Shown here in pieces: positions 22,231-32,483 of a stretch of DNA of 64,000 nucleotides. Positions within the stretch are counted from its first letter, which is position 1; every line of letters begins with the position of its first letter. The position numbers were made by a program, and so were the translations under genes. This DNA comes from Dichetophora obliterata (taxonomy: Eukaryota; Arthropoda; Insecta; Diptera; Sciomyzidae): contig OY986435.1 of NCBI GenBank assembly GCA_963920525.1, forward strand, positions 302,720,908 to 302,784,907, given 5' to 3'. A model generated the notes under the pieces. It ran no database searches and was not told where the DNA came from. It was given only the letters and a program-made list of their open reading frames with translations.

Positions 22231-23606
22231 CATTTTACATTAACATTTTTTGCCAGCGTGTGCTGCCAGCAGAGGCAAACGAAAAGAAAAAAAACCACCA
22301 CCAAATGCTAGACAAGCAACAACGAAAAACAAAACAAATATTCCAATTAAATATTTATGAATGAATTGGAAAAAAATTAATACATAAACACAATTTGTAC
22401 TGCTACTTATTGGCATGTTTGTGTGTTTATGCAGAATTTGTTTTGTTCTTTGCTTGACGTTGTTATTATGCTCTATTTTATGCTTTTGATCGTGTTTCAG
22501 ATATTTTTCTTGTTTGGCTGAGCTGAATTAAAAGAAATTGGCCAATTTGTGCTGTTTCTTAACTTAGCCAAATATGAAACAAGTGAATACCGTTATGGCT
22601 TAACAAATTATTTCAACGAGCGAAATATCGAATATATATTTTATTTATCTATACCTATGTTATATATTTTATCTTTCTATGTATATTTTTTTATATTTTA
22701 TCTATATATATTTTATCCATGTTTTGTAAAATTCTAATTTTAACACAAATTTTACAGCTATTTATTTCCATGAACATATTAGACTATGCATTTGTATGAA
22801 AAATTAAAATTTTTCGAAAAATGAATATGAATGACTCGTTAAAAACGTGACATATAGAATAAAAACCAGCATGTATTAACATGAATTCGATAGGAGTGCG
22901 CTAAATTACTGCGAGTTGATATTTTTATTGTAAATCGAAAACCATATGAACATTGTTGAACTTTTCAAATATTTCTCGATTTTGTGCAATAAAGCCTTAT
23001 TTTGTGCATAAAGCTGTTATGCACTTCGTTTGTTATTGAATTGTCCCTGAAGATGATTAATAAAACATAAAAACCGGATAAAAATTATCAGAGTTGTAAT
23101 TTTTTTATCAGAGTTAATTTTTGAAATAATTTAATTTTTTCTTATTTAGTAAAAAAAAGTCTTAAAAATTCAAATTTGAAAAAAGTGTAATAAATTGCTA
23201 TTGAAATGTTTTCTGAAGCTGCATTTAATAAAAATTCAAACAAATTATGTGATTAAGTTGAATAACTTGGCCGTTATGAACTTCTTCACTAGAAATGGAA
23301 CATTTTGTAAATTCCGAGTTTGGGTATTTTTACAAAAAAATTCCAAAAATCTAAAAATGCAAAATTTTAAAAACTCACGGTTGGCTAAAGCATGGTCTTA
23401 AGCTATTTCAGGCAAAGAGTTACGAAAACCAAAATTCGAATAAAAAGTTGTAGCTGTTGAAACTTGTTTTTTTTTTTTGTCAAAAATGCTCAAAGTGCCT
23501 GTTTTTGGCATTTCGAACACAAAAAAATTTATAAAAAATTGACATAATTATTTTTCTTACTGAGAATGGCTTCGAAAATATAAAAATAATTTTTCTGATT
23601 TTAGTT
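22231..23606. repeat. Foldback left arm, inner part
   Basis: Reverse-complementary to 25405-26750 over its length. Landmarks are TGCCAGCGTGTGCTGCCAGC at 22251, AACTTAGCCAAATATGAAAC at 22560, and TTCGAACACAAAAAAATTTA at 23512. The open frame at 22549-22737 and its mirror at 26244-26432 are two copies of the same arm, not genes. Part of this arm (about 23270-23450) is found again at 38195-38400. Confidence 0.9.
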
Positions 23607-24589
23607 TTTCAAAAAGTTTACGATTTTCTTTGTTTTTAACGCAATTTTCGACAATTTTGTTTTTGAAGTTTTGGATACTTGGAAATGTTTTTTTATAAAT
23701 ACCAAAACATGATATTTTTGAAATATTTCACTTTTTGCTAAAATTGCATAGCGGGTAGGTTCTTCAACGTAAATAACTTAATAAAAAAGCCCACTACAAA
23801 TTTTATAAATAGAAATTTTTTGTTTAAATCACGCTCTGGCATATTTTTGCAAATATTGTAAGATATATGTGTGTGCAAATTTCGAATTGATTAGTTGAAA
23901 TATGTTTGAGTTATGAAGCACGCCATTTAATTAAATGCAGTTTTGAGAAAAACACGTTAAAAATTTTCGGCTTGATGGAAGCCAGCTACAGCTTTCAAAC
24001 TTACAAAACTTTCAACTTTTAAACGGCTTCGAAAGTCGCTTTCAAATTTTATAATATAATAAGTATTATATATACATAATATGTATTACATATATGTGGA
24101 TATCATATTGTATCATACTACAAATAAATTAATAAGACACAATTAAAATTCCAAAATATATATAAACATAAGCACAAAGCAACCAATATAAAATATTTAA
24201 TTTATAAGATTAATTAAATTAAATTTTACTAAAAAACATTTCCAGTTTAAGATTTTATCAATTTTAATATATACATACTATTATGTAGTATTTATAAAAT
24301 GTATGTAATAAAAAAATAAACCAAAGAAATGATATAGTCTATTGAAAAAAATGCAAGTACAAATTTTTTAAGATAATTTTAATAGGTAAATAAATAAATA
24401 TATTTAATATACAACAACAAATATGTAGTGAGTTTTTCGTGTAGTGGCCATTTTTGCTTAAAATTAAACTTTGAATTAGAAAAATATAGATATATAGTAT
24501 GTATATATTACCTACAGATAGTTAATTTTTGTAATTAATTATATATAAATATAATATAGAAATAAATATTGGGTATATAGAAACTATAT
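23607..24589. other. Foldback loop, AT-rich
   Basis: Between the inner arm edge and the third arm-like copy the sequence is AT-rich with TATATA runs (24060-24110, 24480-24600). No gene or further repeat was recognised. Confidence 0.5.
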
Positions 24590-25345
24590 ATCTATTAGAT
24601 AAAATATATTTCATATCGATAAATACAATATATATTCGCAATTTCGCTTAATGAAATAATTTGATTAGTTAAAACGACATTCACTTATTTTCAATTTGGG
24701 AAAGTTAAGAAACAACAGAAATCGCAAATTTAATTCATTTCATCTAAACAAGAAAAATTTGAAACACGATCAAACGCAAAAAATATTTCATTTCATTCAA
24801 ACAAGAAAAATTTGAATCACGATTAAAAGCATAAAATAGAGCATAACAACAAAGTCAAGCAAAGAACAAAACAAATTCTGCATAGGCACCAGTGATGTGC
24901 GGCGTAGAGAACATGATGTCGACAATACTATTGTCGACGGTGTCGAGAATGTCGTGTAGACAATTGCTTTTAACGACGTGTAGATAATTAATGTAAAAGG
25001 CTGCATGTTTATTGTAATATTTAATTAAATTGAGTCCAAGTTCGAAGTATTCCTTATTGTTACGCCTTCTGGGCATGCTTTTGTTTGTTTAATTGTAAAA
25101 TTTGTTAATTAAACGACTTTTCAAAAGGTTTTAAGAATCAGCATAATCTAAATGGAACTTTCAATTTCGCAGTGTTGCATTTTGTTGACATTGTTCACAC
25201 AATTCTCGACATTGTCTACATTGTCGACACATTCTGCATTGTCGTCACCAAAATGTCGACAATTAAAGACGACGCGTCGAGGAACATCACTGATTGGCAC
25301 ACAAACATAAAGGAATATTGGTTGGTTTCTGAGGTATTTTTAATA
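24590..25345 (+). repeat. Third partial arm copy in the foldback loop
   Basis: 24590-24881 matches the right arm at about 26330-26555 in the same orientation (ATATATTCGC.ATTTCGCT, then AAGCATAAAATAGAGCATAA). The match continues after the 403-bp insertion at 25293 with CACACAAACAT. An internal duplication of the CAAGAAAAATTTGAA block (24750 and 24803) is specific to this copy. Confidence 0.75.
24890..25292. mobile_element. hAT-like MITE, 403 bp, in foldback loop
   Basis: Termini are CAGTGATGTGC and, inverted, CAGTGATGTTC. Flanks are ATAGGCAC (24882-24889) and ATTGGCAC (25293-25300), an 8-bp duplication with one mismatch. The homologous arm shows the empty site (ATAAACACACAAACAT). The interior is made of repeated TGTCGACA-type motifs: GTCGACAATACTATTGTCGA at 24918 and several more through 25255. 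Confidence 0.8.
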
Positions 25346-25404
25346 TTTTTTACCCTTAAACTAGGGTCTGATATGTTGGCTGCCCTGGAACTCCAAAAAT
25401 TTCT

Positions 25405-26750
25405 TCTAACTAAAATCAGAAAATTTATTTTTATATTGTTGAAACCAATTTCAATAAAAAAAAAATAATTATATCAATTTTTTATAAATTTTTTTGTGTT
25501 CGAAATGTCAAAAACAGGCACTTTGACAAAAAAATCCAGTTTCAACAGCTACAACTTTTTATTCGAATTTTGGTTTTCGTAACTTTTTGCCTGAAATAGC
25601 TTAAGACTATGCTTTAGCCAACCGTGAGTTTTTAAATTTTGCATTTTAGATTTTTGGAATTTTTTGTAAAAATACCCAAACTTGAAATTTACAAAATGTT
25701 ACACTTCTAGTAAAAAATTTAATAACGACCAAGTTATTCAACGTAATCACATTCTTTGTTTGAATTTTTATTAAATGCTGCTTCAGAAAACATTTCAATA
25801 GCAATTCATTACACTTTTCTCAAATTTGAATTTTTAAGACTTTTTTTTTACTAAATAAGAAAAAAATGAAATTATTTCAAAAATTAAAATATTACAACTC
25901 TGAAAATGTTTATCCGGTTTTTATGTTTTATAAATCATCTTCAGGGACAATTCAATAACAAACGAAGTACATAACAGCTTTATGCACAAAATAAGGCTTT
26001 ATGTGCAAAAAATCGAGAAATATTTAAAAAGTTCAACAATTTTCAATTTACTGCAAAAAGATCAACTCGCAGTAATTTAGCGCACTCCTATCGAATTCAT
26101 GTTAATACATGCTGGTTTTTATTCTATATGCCACGTTTTTAACGAGTCATTCATATTCATTTTTCGAAAAATTTTAATATTTCATACAAATGCATAGTCT
26201 AATATGTACATGGAAATAAATAGCTGTAAAATTTGTGTCAAAATTAGAATTTTACAAAACATGGATAAAATATATATAGATAAAATATAAAAATATATAC
26301 ATAGAAAGATAAAATATATGACATAGGTATAGATAAATAAAATATATATTCGCTATTTCGCTCATTGAAATAATTTGTTAAACCATAACGGCATTCACTT
26401 GTTTCATATTTGGCTAAGTTAAGAAACAGCACTAATTGGCCAATTTCTTTTAATTCAGTTCAGCCAAACAAGAAAAATATCCGAAACACGATAAAAAGCA
26501 TAAAATAGAGCATAACAACAACGTCAAGCAAAGAACAAAACAAATTTTGCATAAACACACAAACATGCCAATAAGTAGCAGTACAAATTGTGTTTATGTA
26601 TTAATTTTTTTCCAATTCATTCATAAAAATTCAATTGGAGTATCTGTTTTGTTTTTCGTTGTTGCTTGTCTAGCATTTGGTGGTGGTTTTTTTTTCTTTT
26701 CGTTTGCCTCTGCTGGCAGCACACGCTGGCAACAAATGTTAATGTAAAAT
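25405..26750. repeat. Foldback right arm, inner part
   Basis: Mirror of 22231-23606 (see that entry). Divergence is scattered single-base changes and small indels. The outer part resumes at 27495-27571 after the insertion at 26760-27485. Confidence 0.9.
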
Positions 26751-26759
26751 GTTTGGGCC

Positions 26760-27485
26760 CATGAAACAAAGATATACAGATAGCTTACTCCGTGCGCAAA
26801 AAATGAAATCTTCTGCGCACTACGTCACTCGAGCTTGTCAGCTGTAACACGTGGTGCATACATACAAAAGAAAATTTTAAAAAGCAAAAAGTAAACACAA
26901 GCAGCAAGCAGCACAATTGCAAGCATTTAAGAAATATTGTATTCATTTAATTCAATTTCTAATATTGTGCACTTATAGTACGCGTAAATTATAATTTTCA
27001 ATTATATTATATGTAATTAAAATTAGTACAAAAGTTTGAGATGCTTTTGATGAAAATAACAGCGATTTTAATTCGGGCCATAATATGAACTTACAATTTT
27101 TTCAACTAACGAGAAGAACAAGAAAATGAAAACGAAGCAATCAAAGTGCTGGCAAACACATCAAGTAACGTAGCTATTTTTTTTTGTGTAGGAGAACAAA
27201 TGGGAGAAAACACCCCTATTATATATGCATTTCTTTTCAATAATAGTACTGAAAAATAAATTTGCTTAAATTTATTTATAAATATATTTATAATGTAATT
27301 TATTCCATTTCAATAAACCCAGTTTCAATAAGAAAATGTCGTTATTTTTCATCGCTATAAATAAATTATCCCCTTTAAATGTATTGTGACTACGTTTTTA
27401 TTTAGCCACTTTGACAAGCTCGAGCTACGTCACAACAAAGATGGCGGACAGGCGCAATACTTTATCTATAGTTTTTTGTATCATG
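26760..27485. mobile_element. 726-bp element with 9-bp target duplication, in right foldback arm
   Basis: The left end is CATGAAACAAAGATATACAG. The reverse complement of the right end is CATGATACAAAAAACTATAG. GTTTGGGCC is perfect at 26751-26759 and 27486-27494. The left foldback arm has the single-copy site. Subterminal ACGTCACTCGAGCTTGTCA and, inverted, GACGTAGCTCGAGCTTGTCA add to the terminal similarity. A 9-bp TSD is typical of Mutator-like elements. The CATGA ends also recall the P superfamily, which makes 8 bp. Superfamily left open; no transposase seen. Confidence 0.85.
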
Positions 27486-27680
27486 GTTTGGGCCTAGTAT
27501 TCGGATCGTTGGATTTCTGTTAACACAAGCGAAATGTTTCGATGCCATCTCTCATTTATATATTCTCTCTGATTCTTCCTTCTCCTCATCGCTGCAGCTT
27601 CTGCTGAAGTCGTTGTGTGGTGTGTTCAATCTCTGAGAGGTCAATGAGGCAGTGCCCTGTAAGGATCCCTACCATGGTGC

Positions 27681-28499
27681 CAAGAATGATAGAATAAGAG
27701 ATTACGCTTTGCGCAGGTCCGTTACTTCTGCTAATCGAGTTTGACAACCAGCTGTTCAGTTGACTACGTCACAATATTTTATTTCTTTGAGAAACGTATT
27801 GCGATCGGTTGTGTTTTATTTAATTGTGTATATATCGAAGTATATTTGCGAGTTTTTAACTTGAAATTTAAAAAATGAAGTGTGCAGCTGCTAATTGTGG
27901 TAACAGTAGCAAACAAATATTTTTCAGACACCTGATGTTTGCAATAAATGCAAAAATTAAACCAAGAAATTGTAGAAAACGCACACAAACGAAACAAAAA
28001 TACAAAAATATATTAACTTAACAAAATTTGTTTCATTATTTAAAAACTTGGAACTATCATTTAATTGTCCTTTCAATTCACAGGTAAATTAATGGAAATA
28101 AAATATCTGGGAATGTTTAAACTACATCAATTAAACTCGTAATAAACATTTTTATAAAATCCAAGTCGAAAAATAATACTCACTGAAGTTGGTTTCTCAG
28201 ACAAATTTTTTTTTTACTACGCTGCTTACTGGCAGTAATAAAATAATAGTAAAAATAATGTTTGCAAAGGAGTACTTAATAAACTTACCTTCTTCTCGTT
28301 CCAATAAATTGCTTCTTACTTCTTTTATTTTAATTATACAAACTAAAATGTATGCAATTTTCATTTCTGTGTAGAAATCGTATGCAAAGTGAACGCTCGC
28401 CAAAACAGCATTGATATTATGACGTACATGCGCAGAACGACAATTTTGTTGTACTCTTTTTCTTGTCTTCGGCGCAATCTTTGTATTCTATCATTCTTG
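27681..28499. mobile_element. 819-bp element with 9-bp target duplication, in the LINE
   Basis: Perfect 16-bp inverted ends CAAGAATGATAGAATA extend as partial matches to TTGCGC. CCATGGTGC is exact at 27672-27680 and 28500-28508, and the LINE frame (HISTMVGILTG) is intact with one copy. Subterminal ACTACGTCACAA (27762-27773) resembles the 26760-27485 element, so both are probably one superfamily. It holds a short THAP-like ORF at 27875-28021. Confidence 0.85.
27875..28021 (+). CDS. Short THAP-like N-terminal ORF inside a DNA element
   Basis: The frame of 48 codons begins MKCAAANCGNSSKQIFFRHL and ends TAA at 28019-28021. Met-(x)-C-x4-C followed by a hydrophobic FFRHL-like stretch resembles the start of THAP zinc-finger domains. 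These DNA-binding domains occur in P-element transposases and many animal proteins. The expected downstream C-x2-H and tryptophan are not visible, so it is at best the first exon or a fragment. TTTTTCAG at about 27921-27928 could also be a splice acceptor. Function as a captured or residual DNA-binding domain is inferred and weak. Confidence 0.35.
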   Translation: MKCAAANCGNSSKQIFFRHLMFAINAKIKPRNCRKRTQTKQKYKNILT

Positions 28500-28604
28500 C
28501 CATGGTGCTGATGTGCTCTCCTGAGAGAAATGAGTTTTTATAAACGCTTAAGGGTGAGTTGGGGCTAGATTTGCCGCATTATGTTACAAGTGTTACCTGT
28601 TGAC

Positions 28605-28690
28605 TAGTGTCCCATCGAAACTGAAATTTTGGCCGAAACCGAATATTCGGCCATTTTATAATATTCGGCCGAAACAGAAACTGAAACTGG
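28605..28690 (+). mobile_element. Possible hAT-type terminus with CGAAAC/TTCGGCC repeats
   Basis: After CTAGTGTCCCATCGAAACTG comes a run of GGCCGAAACCGAATATTCGG and its near-repeat ATATTCGGCCGAAAC. Arrays of this type occur at ends of hAT elements. The opposite end was not found. Confidence 0.35.
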
Positions 28691-29364
28691 TTATTAATAT
28701 GAAAATTTAAGTTTTTACAAAATATATTTTTTATTAATAGGTACAAAAGTTCTTTCATACACATAAGAAAAAAATTTAATATAAAATAGTATTATTTGAA
28801 TATTGAAGGTAATAATAATTAACTGAAGTTTACTATGATAATAAGCGAGATCATTTTTTATTTTATTTTTTAAAAAAATAAAAGTATTGCATAATTTATA
28901 ACTTCCGTATACACTCAAAAGGGTACGCACCAACAATGTACATTTTTATAAAACTACAAAACAAAGTATTTTAGTTTTTTTTTAAAGGTTTAGTATTATA
29001 AAAATAGAAATATTTCGTTTTCTTTTCCTTTATTCCATATACACAGAATTCGTTTGGAAGTTTAATTATCAATTTTTTTGCTTCAGTACCTATGAAACTT
29101 CAATATTAATTGCATCGAACGCATAACATTAACCAAAATGTTTCAAATAAATAAATCAAATTATACTACAATGCGTTGTAAATATTATTATTAAACCAAA
29201 CTTATATATTTGAATGACTGATGCAAGAAATTTGTGTCTGTTCACTTACTTCTTCTAAATTACTGAATGAATTTTGTTGCGTTTTTTACCATTTTGTAGT
29301 TAATTTCTTTCAAATTAACTTTGATTTGGGTGTATAAAACATAACGAAACTTTAATAATTAAGA
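28691..29364. other. AT-rich stretch, no gene seen
   Basis: Short open frames on both strands are compositional; no family resemblance was noticed. Confidence 0.45.
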
Positions 29365-29830
29365 GGGACACGTGCTGATGAATTCAGTGCTTATATGAAA
29401 AGGTCAAACCTTTGGCCATATTTAATTAAATGACAACTTAAAATTAGTATGAAAGTATCGCTTGTACAATTTAAAATGCCTTTTTTTGCAGATTAATTGC
29501 TTAAAATAGGAAATGGACAGCTACCCCAAGAAAATAGACGTATGTATTAATCTGGACAACCTTTGCATTTTGGTAAGAGATATTAAGAAATGATTAATAA
29601 AGTTTATCCTGAAATTAATCATATAACTTCTAGGTCTCTACCTTGATTCAAGGAAAGAGTAATCTTATCACTTACCAACGAGCAAGTAGGCAAAGTGAAT
29701 GAGCTGCTACTCTCGAAGATTAATGCAACGATGCATGTTTACTACTCTATGGACACTATCGTCAACCTCGATGAAGCTGTTCATTATCCAACAGAATATT
29801 TCAATACCTTACAACATTCACTTTATGGGG
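29365..29830 (+). pseudogene. Helitron helicase C-terminal relic
   Basis: One frame from 29365 to 29830 reads GTRADEFSAYMKRSNLWPYL, LLKIGNGQLPQENRR, INKVYPEI, ERVILSLTNEQVGKVNELL, and VNLDEAVHYPTEYFNTLQ. This is the order of motifs in the Pif1-type helicase of Helitron rolling-circle transposons: the ADExNACL and IGNG blocks, the ERAILxPxN block, then AVxYPxEFLNSL. Five in-frame stops occur (29419, 29494, 29548, 29584 and 29644) without frameshift. The Walker motifs upstream and the Rep domain are missing, and the frame ends in a poly-G run. Helitron termini were not found. Confidence 0.85.
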
Positions 29831-30338
29831 GGGGGGAGGCAATTTATATATAAATTAATTTACCATTATCAAATCGTTTGCACTGTTTCACAAATGTACA
29901 TAGATTTTCTTTTTCGTAAATGTTTAGTAAATTTTTCGTTAACTTTTTTGTTTTAGTAAAAATGGAAGGTATTGTCTTAATATATTCTAAAAATTTGCAA
30001 GGAAGAAAAATTGAGTGAAATTTGTTTTTAATTACTAAAATACATAATTACTGAACTATCTAATTACTTAATTACCCAATTGAACTATAATGAAAAAATG
30101 TGTAACGTCCGAACAAATAAAACTGTTAACTGTGACTTTAAAAATACGATATTTGAGATGATGCTGGCCTATTTTTAAACTTATTTAAAAATCGACCATC
30201 GAAAATGCGATCGACCATTTTGCAGAAATATTTTCAGTTCGAGTGTTAGTCTCACAAGAACTTTCTTTTTTAGCAACGTCCGAATGAACGACAAAAATAA
30301 CAAATTTTAGGTAAATTGCATTATGATGAAGGATGTTA
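29831..30338. other. AT-rich stretch with poly-G run
   Basis: A ten-base G run at 29827-29836 marks the end of Helitron similarity. The remainder shows nothing recognisable. Confidence 0.45.
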
Positions 30339-30339
30339 T

Positions 30340-30598
30340 AATTCTGTGGTCAAAAGCACTAAGCGCTTAAGTCGACTTAAGACAAAACTGAGTTATTGAT
30401 GCAGATGTGTTTCAAGCATATAGCTTTATAAGCACACAAAATCTGGAGCTTCTAGCATGACCCTAGCCAAAGTTATGACACAAAAACAAAAGACTCTTTC
30501 ATACAATTCATATGGCGATTGAAAACTTTAACACGAGATTACTCGAAACAGCAATTTTTGACTTAAGCGCTTAGTGCTTTTGACCACAGAATTATTAT
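30340..30598 (-). mobile_element. MITE family M1, copy 2, with intact terminal repeats
   Basis: Near-perfect inverted ends of about 35 bp: TAATTCTGTGGTCAAAAGCA followed by CTAAGCGCTTAAGTC on each side. Flanking TTA on both sides would fit a PIF/Harbinger 3-bp TSD, but the AT-rich edge leaves the boundary uncertain by a base or two. It is inverted relative to the copies at 18690-18960 and 34150-34320. Confidence 0.8.
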
Positions 30599-31158
30599 AA
30601 ATTGTACTCATGAAGAGCTATTTAACCAGATACATCTTAATTGAAAACTTAACAAAATTTGCGAAATTTATGAAAAAATTTATTAATAAAACAATGATAG
30701 TTGACAACTCTGAAAATAAAATGCCGCAGTGGTGAAAATATAAAGCCATTGACAAATGCAACAAGATTGAAAATTTGCAAACTTTGTTTGCCTTGTTATG
30801 CGAATCCGAACTGTTATGTATGTTTTTTGTCGATTTTTTATGTTTAGAAAATCATGTACTGATGCAATCAGGATGAAGGATTACAAAGTTACTTTGGATT
30901 TTTTCATTCACATCTAGTTTCTTTCACACAAATAGTGTAAAGGTACCCGGGTACCTTCGTATACACGAAAGGGGAAATTTTTCGTATACACATAAGGGTT
31001 AAATAAACACTATTCAATTCAATTGATTAACTGCATTATCTGTTCTTCAAATTTTGAGAATTCTTTGAAGTCGCATATATTTGTGACTAAGCTAAACAAA
31101 AAAATCATGATGCACATTTATTCAAGTCCAATTAACCTAATTATAAACAAAATCAAGA
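30599..31158. other. AT-rich stretch with 16-bp perfect palindrome
   Basis: AGGTACCCGGGTACCT (30941-30956) is a perfect palindrome, followed by two TTCGTATACAC repeats (30957 and 30980). No gene was found. Confidence 0.5.
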
Positions 31159-31427
31159 ACCTGACACAGGCGCGTGCGCAAAGGAATTTTTGGTGTTAGA
31201 ACTCGCACCCCCCCCCCCCCCCCCGAAATCAAATAATTTTAACGAGCTTCTAGAGAAATACTCAGCACAACATGGCAGCCGTTGTGTGTATATGGTCAAG
31301 ACAAGGATCTTTAGATTTCACATTTCACATTGAAAAAAAAAAACATTTTTTATAAAAAAATATAAAAATACTCAACTAAAAACATTTATTGTGAAAAGAC
31401 TATAATATATAGATTTAAAATTTTTAA

Positions 31428-31842
31428 AGTACACTGAGGGAATATGTGTTAAAATTGAATGGAACTGTGTTCATATAAAAGGATTTTTTTTCAATAGAAC
31501 TTGAAAAATTTTACTTAACTTAAAGTCAACTGTTTGTATAGTTCAATTAAAAACAAAAGTTTATTTTCAAAACAATGCTTTTAAATATACTTTTGCTGTA
31601 AACATTTACAGTTTAAAAACATTTGTTTTAAACGAACTTTAAAAAAAACTTTAGTATTGAAAAAAAAATATTTGATAATATAATATTAAAATATTGAAAA
31701 TAAAAACAATAAAATTCAACCGCCATTTTTTCGATTCCATTTTTTTATTTTTTTCGAGTATTCGACGTCATAATCGAAATTTGCGACCCCCGGAACCCTT
31801 CGAAAACCATATTTTAACTCCATTTGATGAAATTTGAGTTTT
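31428..31842 (+). repeat. Dispersed repeat, copy 2 (partner 14200-15345)
   Basis: The uninterrupted version of the repeat described at 14200-15345. Its presence inside a hAT element raises the possibility that the 14-15 kb region is a second, end-less copy of the same hAT family. Confidence 0.6.
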
Positions 31843-32314
31843 ATTGCGGCTTAAAATATTTAAATGTTTTAAACATTAAGGTAATAAATTTGTTTTTATT
31901 TCATTTAATGTTAATTATTTGTAAAACCAATTTAAAAATTAAAAATGTAAAATCGGGGTTTTTTTCAGCTTGGTTTCAGTTATCTGGCAATTATTGTCAA
32001 ATATTCTACTGCACATAATTTTTCAATTCAAACTCAAATAGCGACGTATTTTTTGTTATTGTTAAGATAATAATAAGAAAATTATAAAAAAAATAAATGA
32101 GTTTTTAGTTGAAAATTTAATACGCTTATTTTTAAATTTGCTTGGTAGAAACGCTAAAGCGTTAAATTTCTATTTAAAATTTTTTTGTTTAATTTTAAAG
32201 TAATTTCTTTATTCTTAGTGTAAATAATATAAAAAATTATTCCAAAATAAATTTTTTGGTTTGTTTTTAAATGCATGTTCTTCTCGATAGGTGGCATATA
32301 AAAGCAATCCTTTT

Positions 32315-32483
32315 CAGCCGGTGTCAGGATATTTTGGTCCCAATTTATCGGAAACAAAAAACTCAAAGAGCATTTTAATAAGGGGAAATCCTCGTAGCGG
32401 GGGAAAATTGCAACTAAACCTTATAATACAAGTAAAGGTTGTCGTAAAGATAAATTGGGATCAAAATATCTTGACACCGGCAG
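32315..32483. mobile_element. 169-bp MITE with 37-bp terminal repeats
   Basis: TTCAGCCGGTGTCAGGATAT followed by TTTGGTCCCAATTTATC on the left mirrors TTCTGCCGGTGTCAAGATAT followed by TTTGATCCCAATTTATC from the right, with three mismatches. The target duplication is not clear. Confidence 0.8.

Larger units (their letters stand above)
19540..27571. mobile_element. 8-kb foldback element with long inverted arms, four nested insertions
   Basis: The outer ends read CAGAGAGAATATATA on both strands. The sequence ATTCTTC (7 bp, or ATTCTTCC if 8) flanks both sides (19533-19540 and 27572-27579) and occurs once in the interrupted LINE frame. Long inverted arms run from 19540 to about 23606 and from 27571 back to about 25405. 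Left out of the arms are the later insertions at 19601-21498, 21533-22227 and 26760-27485. The loop (23607-25404) holds a third arm-like segment with its own insertion (24890-25292). Without insertions the element would be about 4.7 kb. No transposase was recognised, so it was probably moved by enzymes encoded elsewhere. Confidence 0.85.
19300..28570 (-). pseudogene. LINE ORF2 C-terminus interrupted by two insertions
   Basis: Three minus-strand pieces (28509-28565, 27572-27680, 19300-19539) read as one protein tail when the insertions and one copy of each target duplication are left out. The first piece gives SFLSGEHISTMV, the second VGILTGHCLIDL and SCSDEEK, the third ECTVHFPCNGPTLA and HLGNWF. 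The TGHC motif and the C..C..H..C zinc-finger-like tail are known from LOA/R1/Jockey-type LINE ORF2 proteins. The 3' end carries GTTATCACAATGGGCCCATT (about 19329-19350). Single-base changes have added stops after the frame. The clade is inferred; LINE identity is well supported. Confidence 0.75.

Noticed and set aside
22549..22737. Frame conserved with 26244-26432, suggesting selection
   Set aside because: Both lie in the two inverted arms of the same foldback, so the similarity reflects duplication, not coding.
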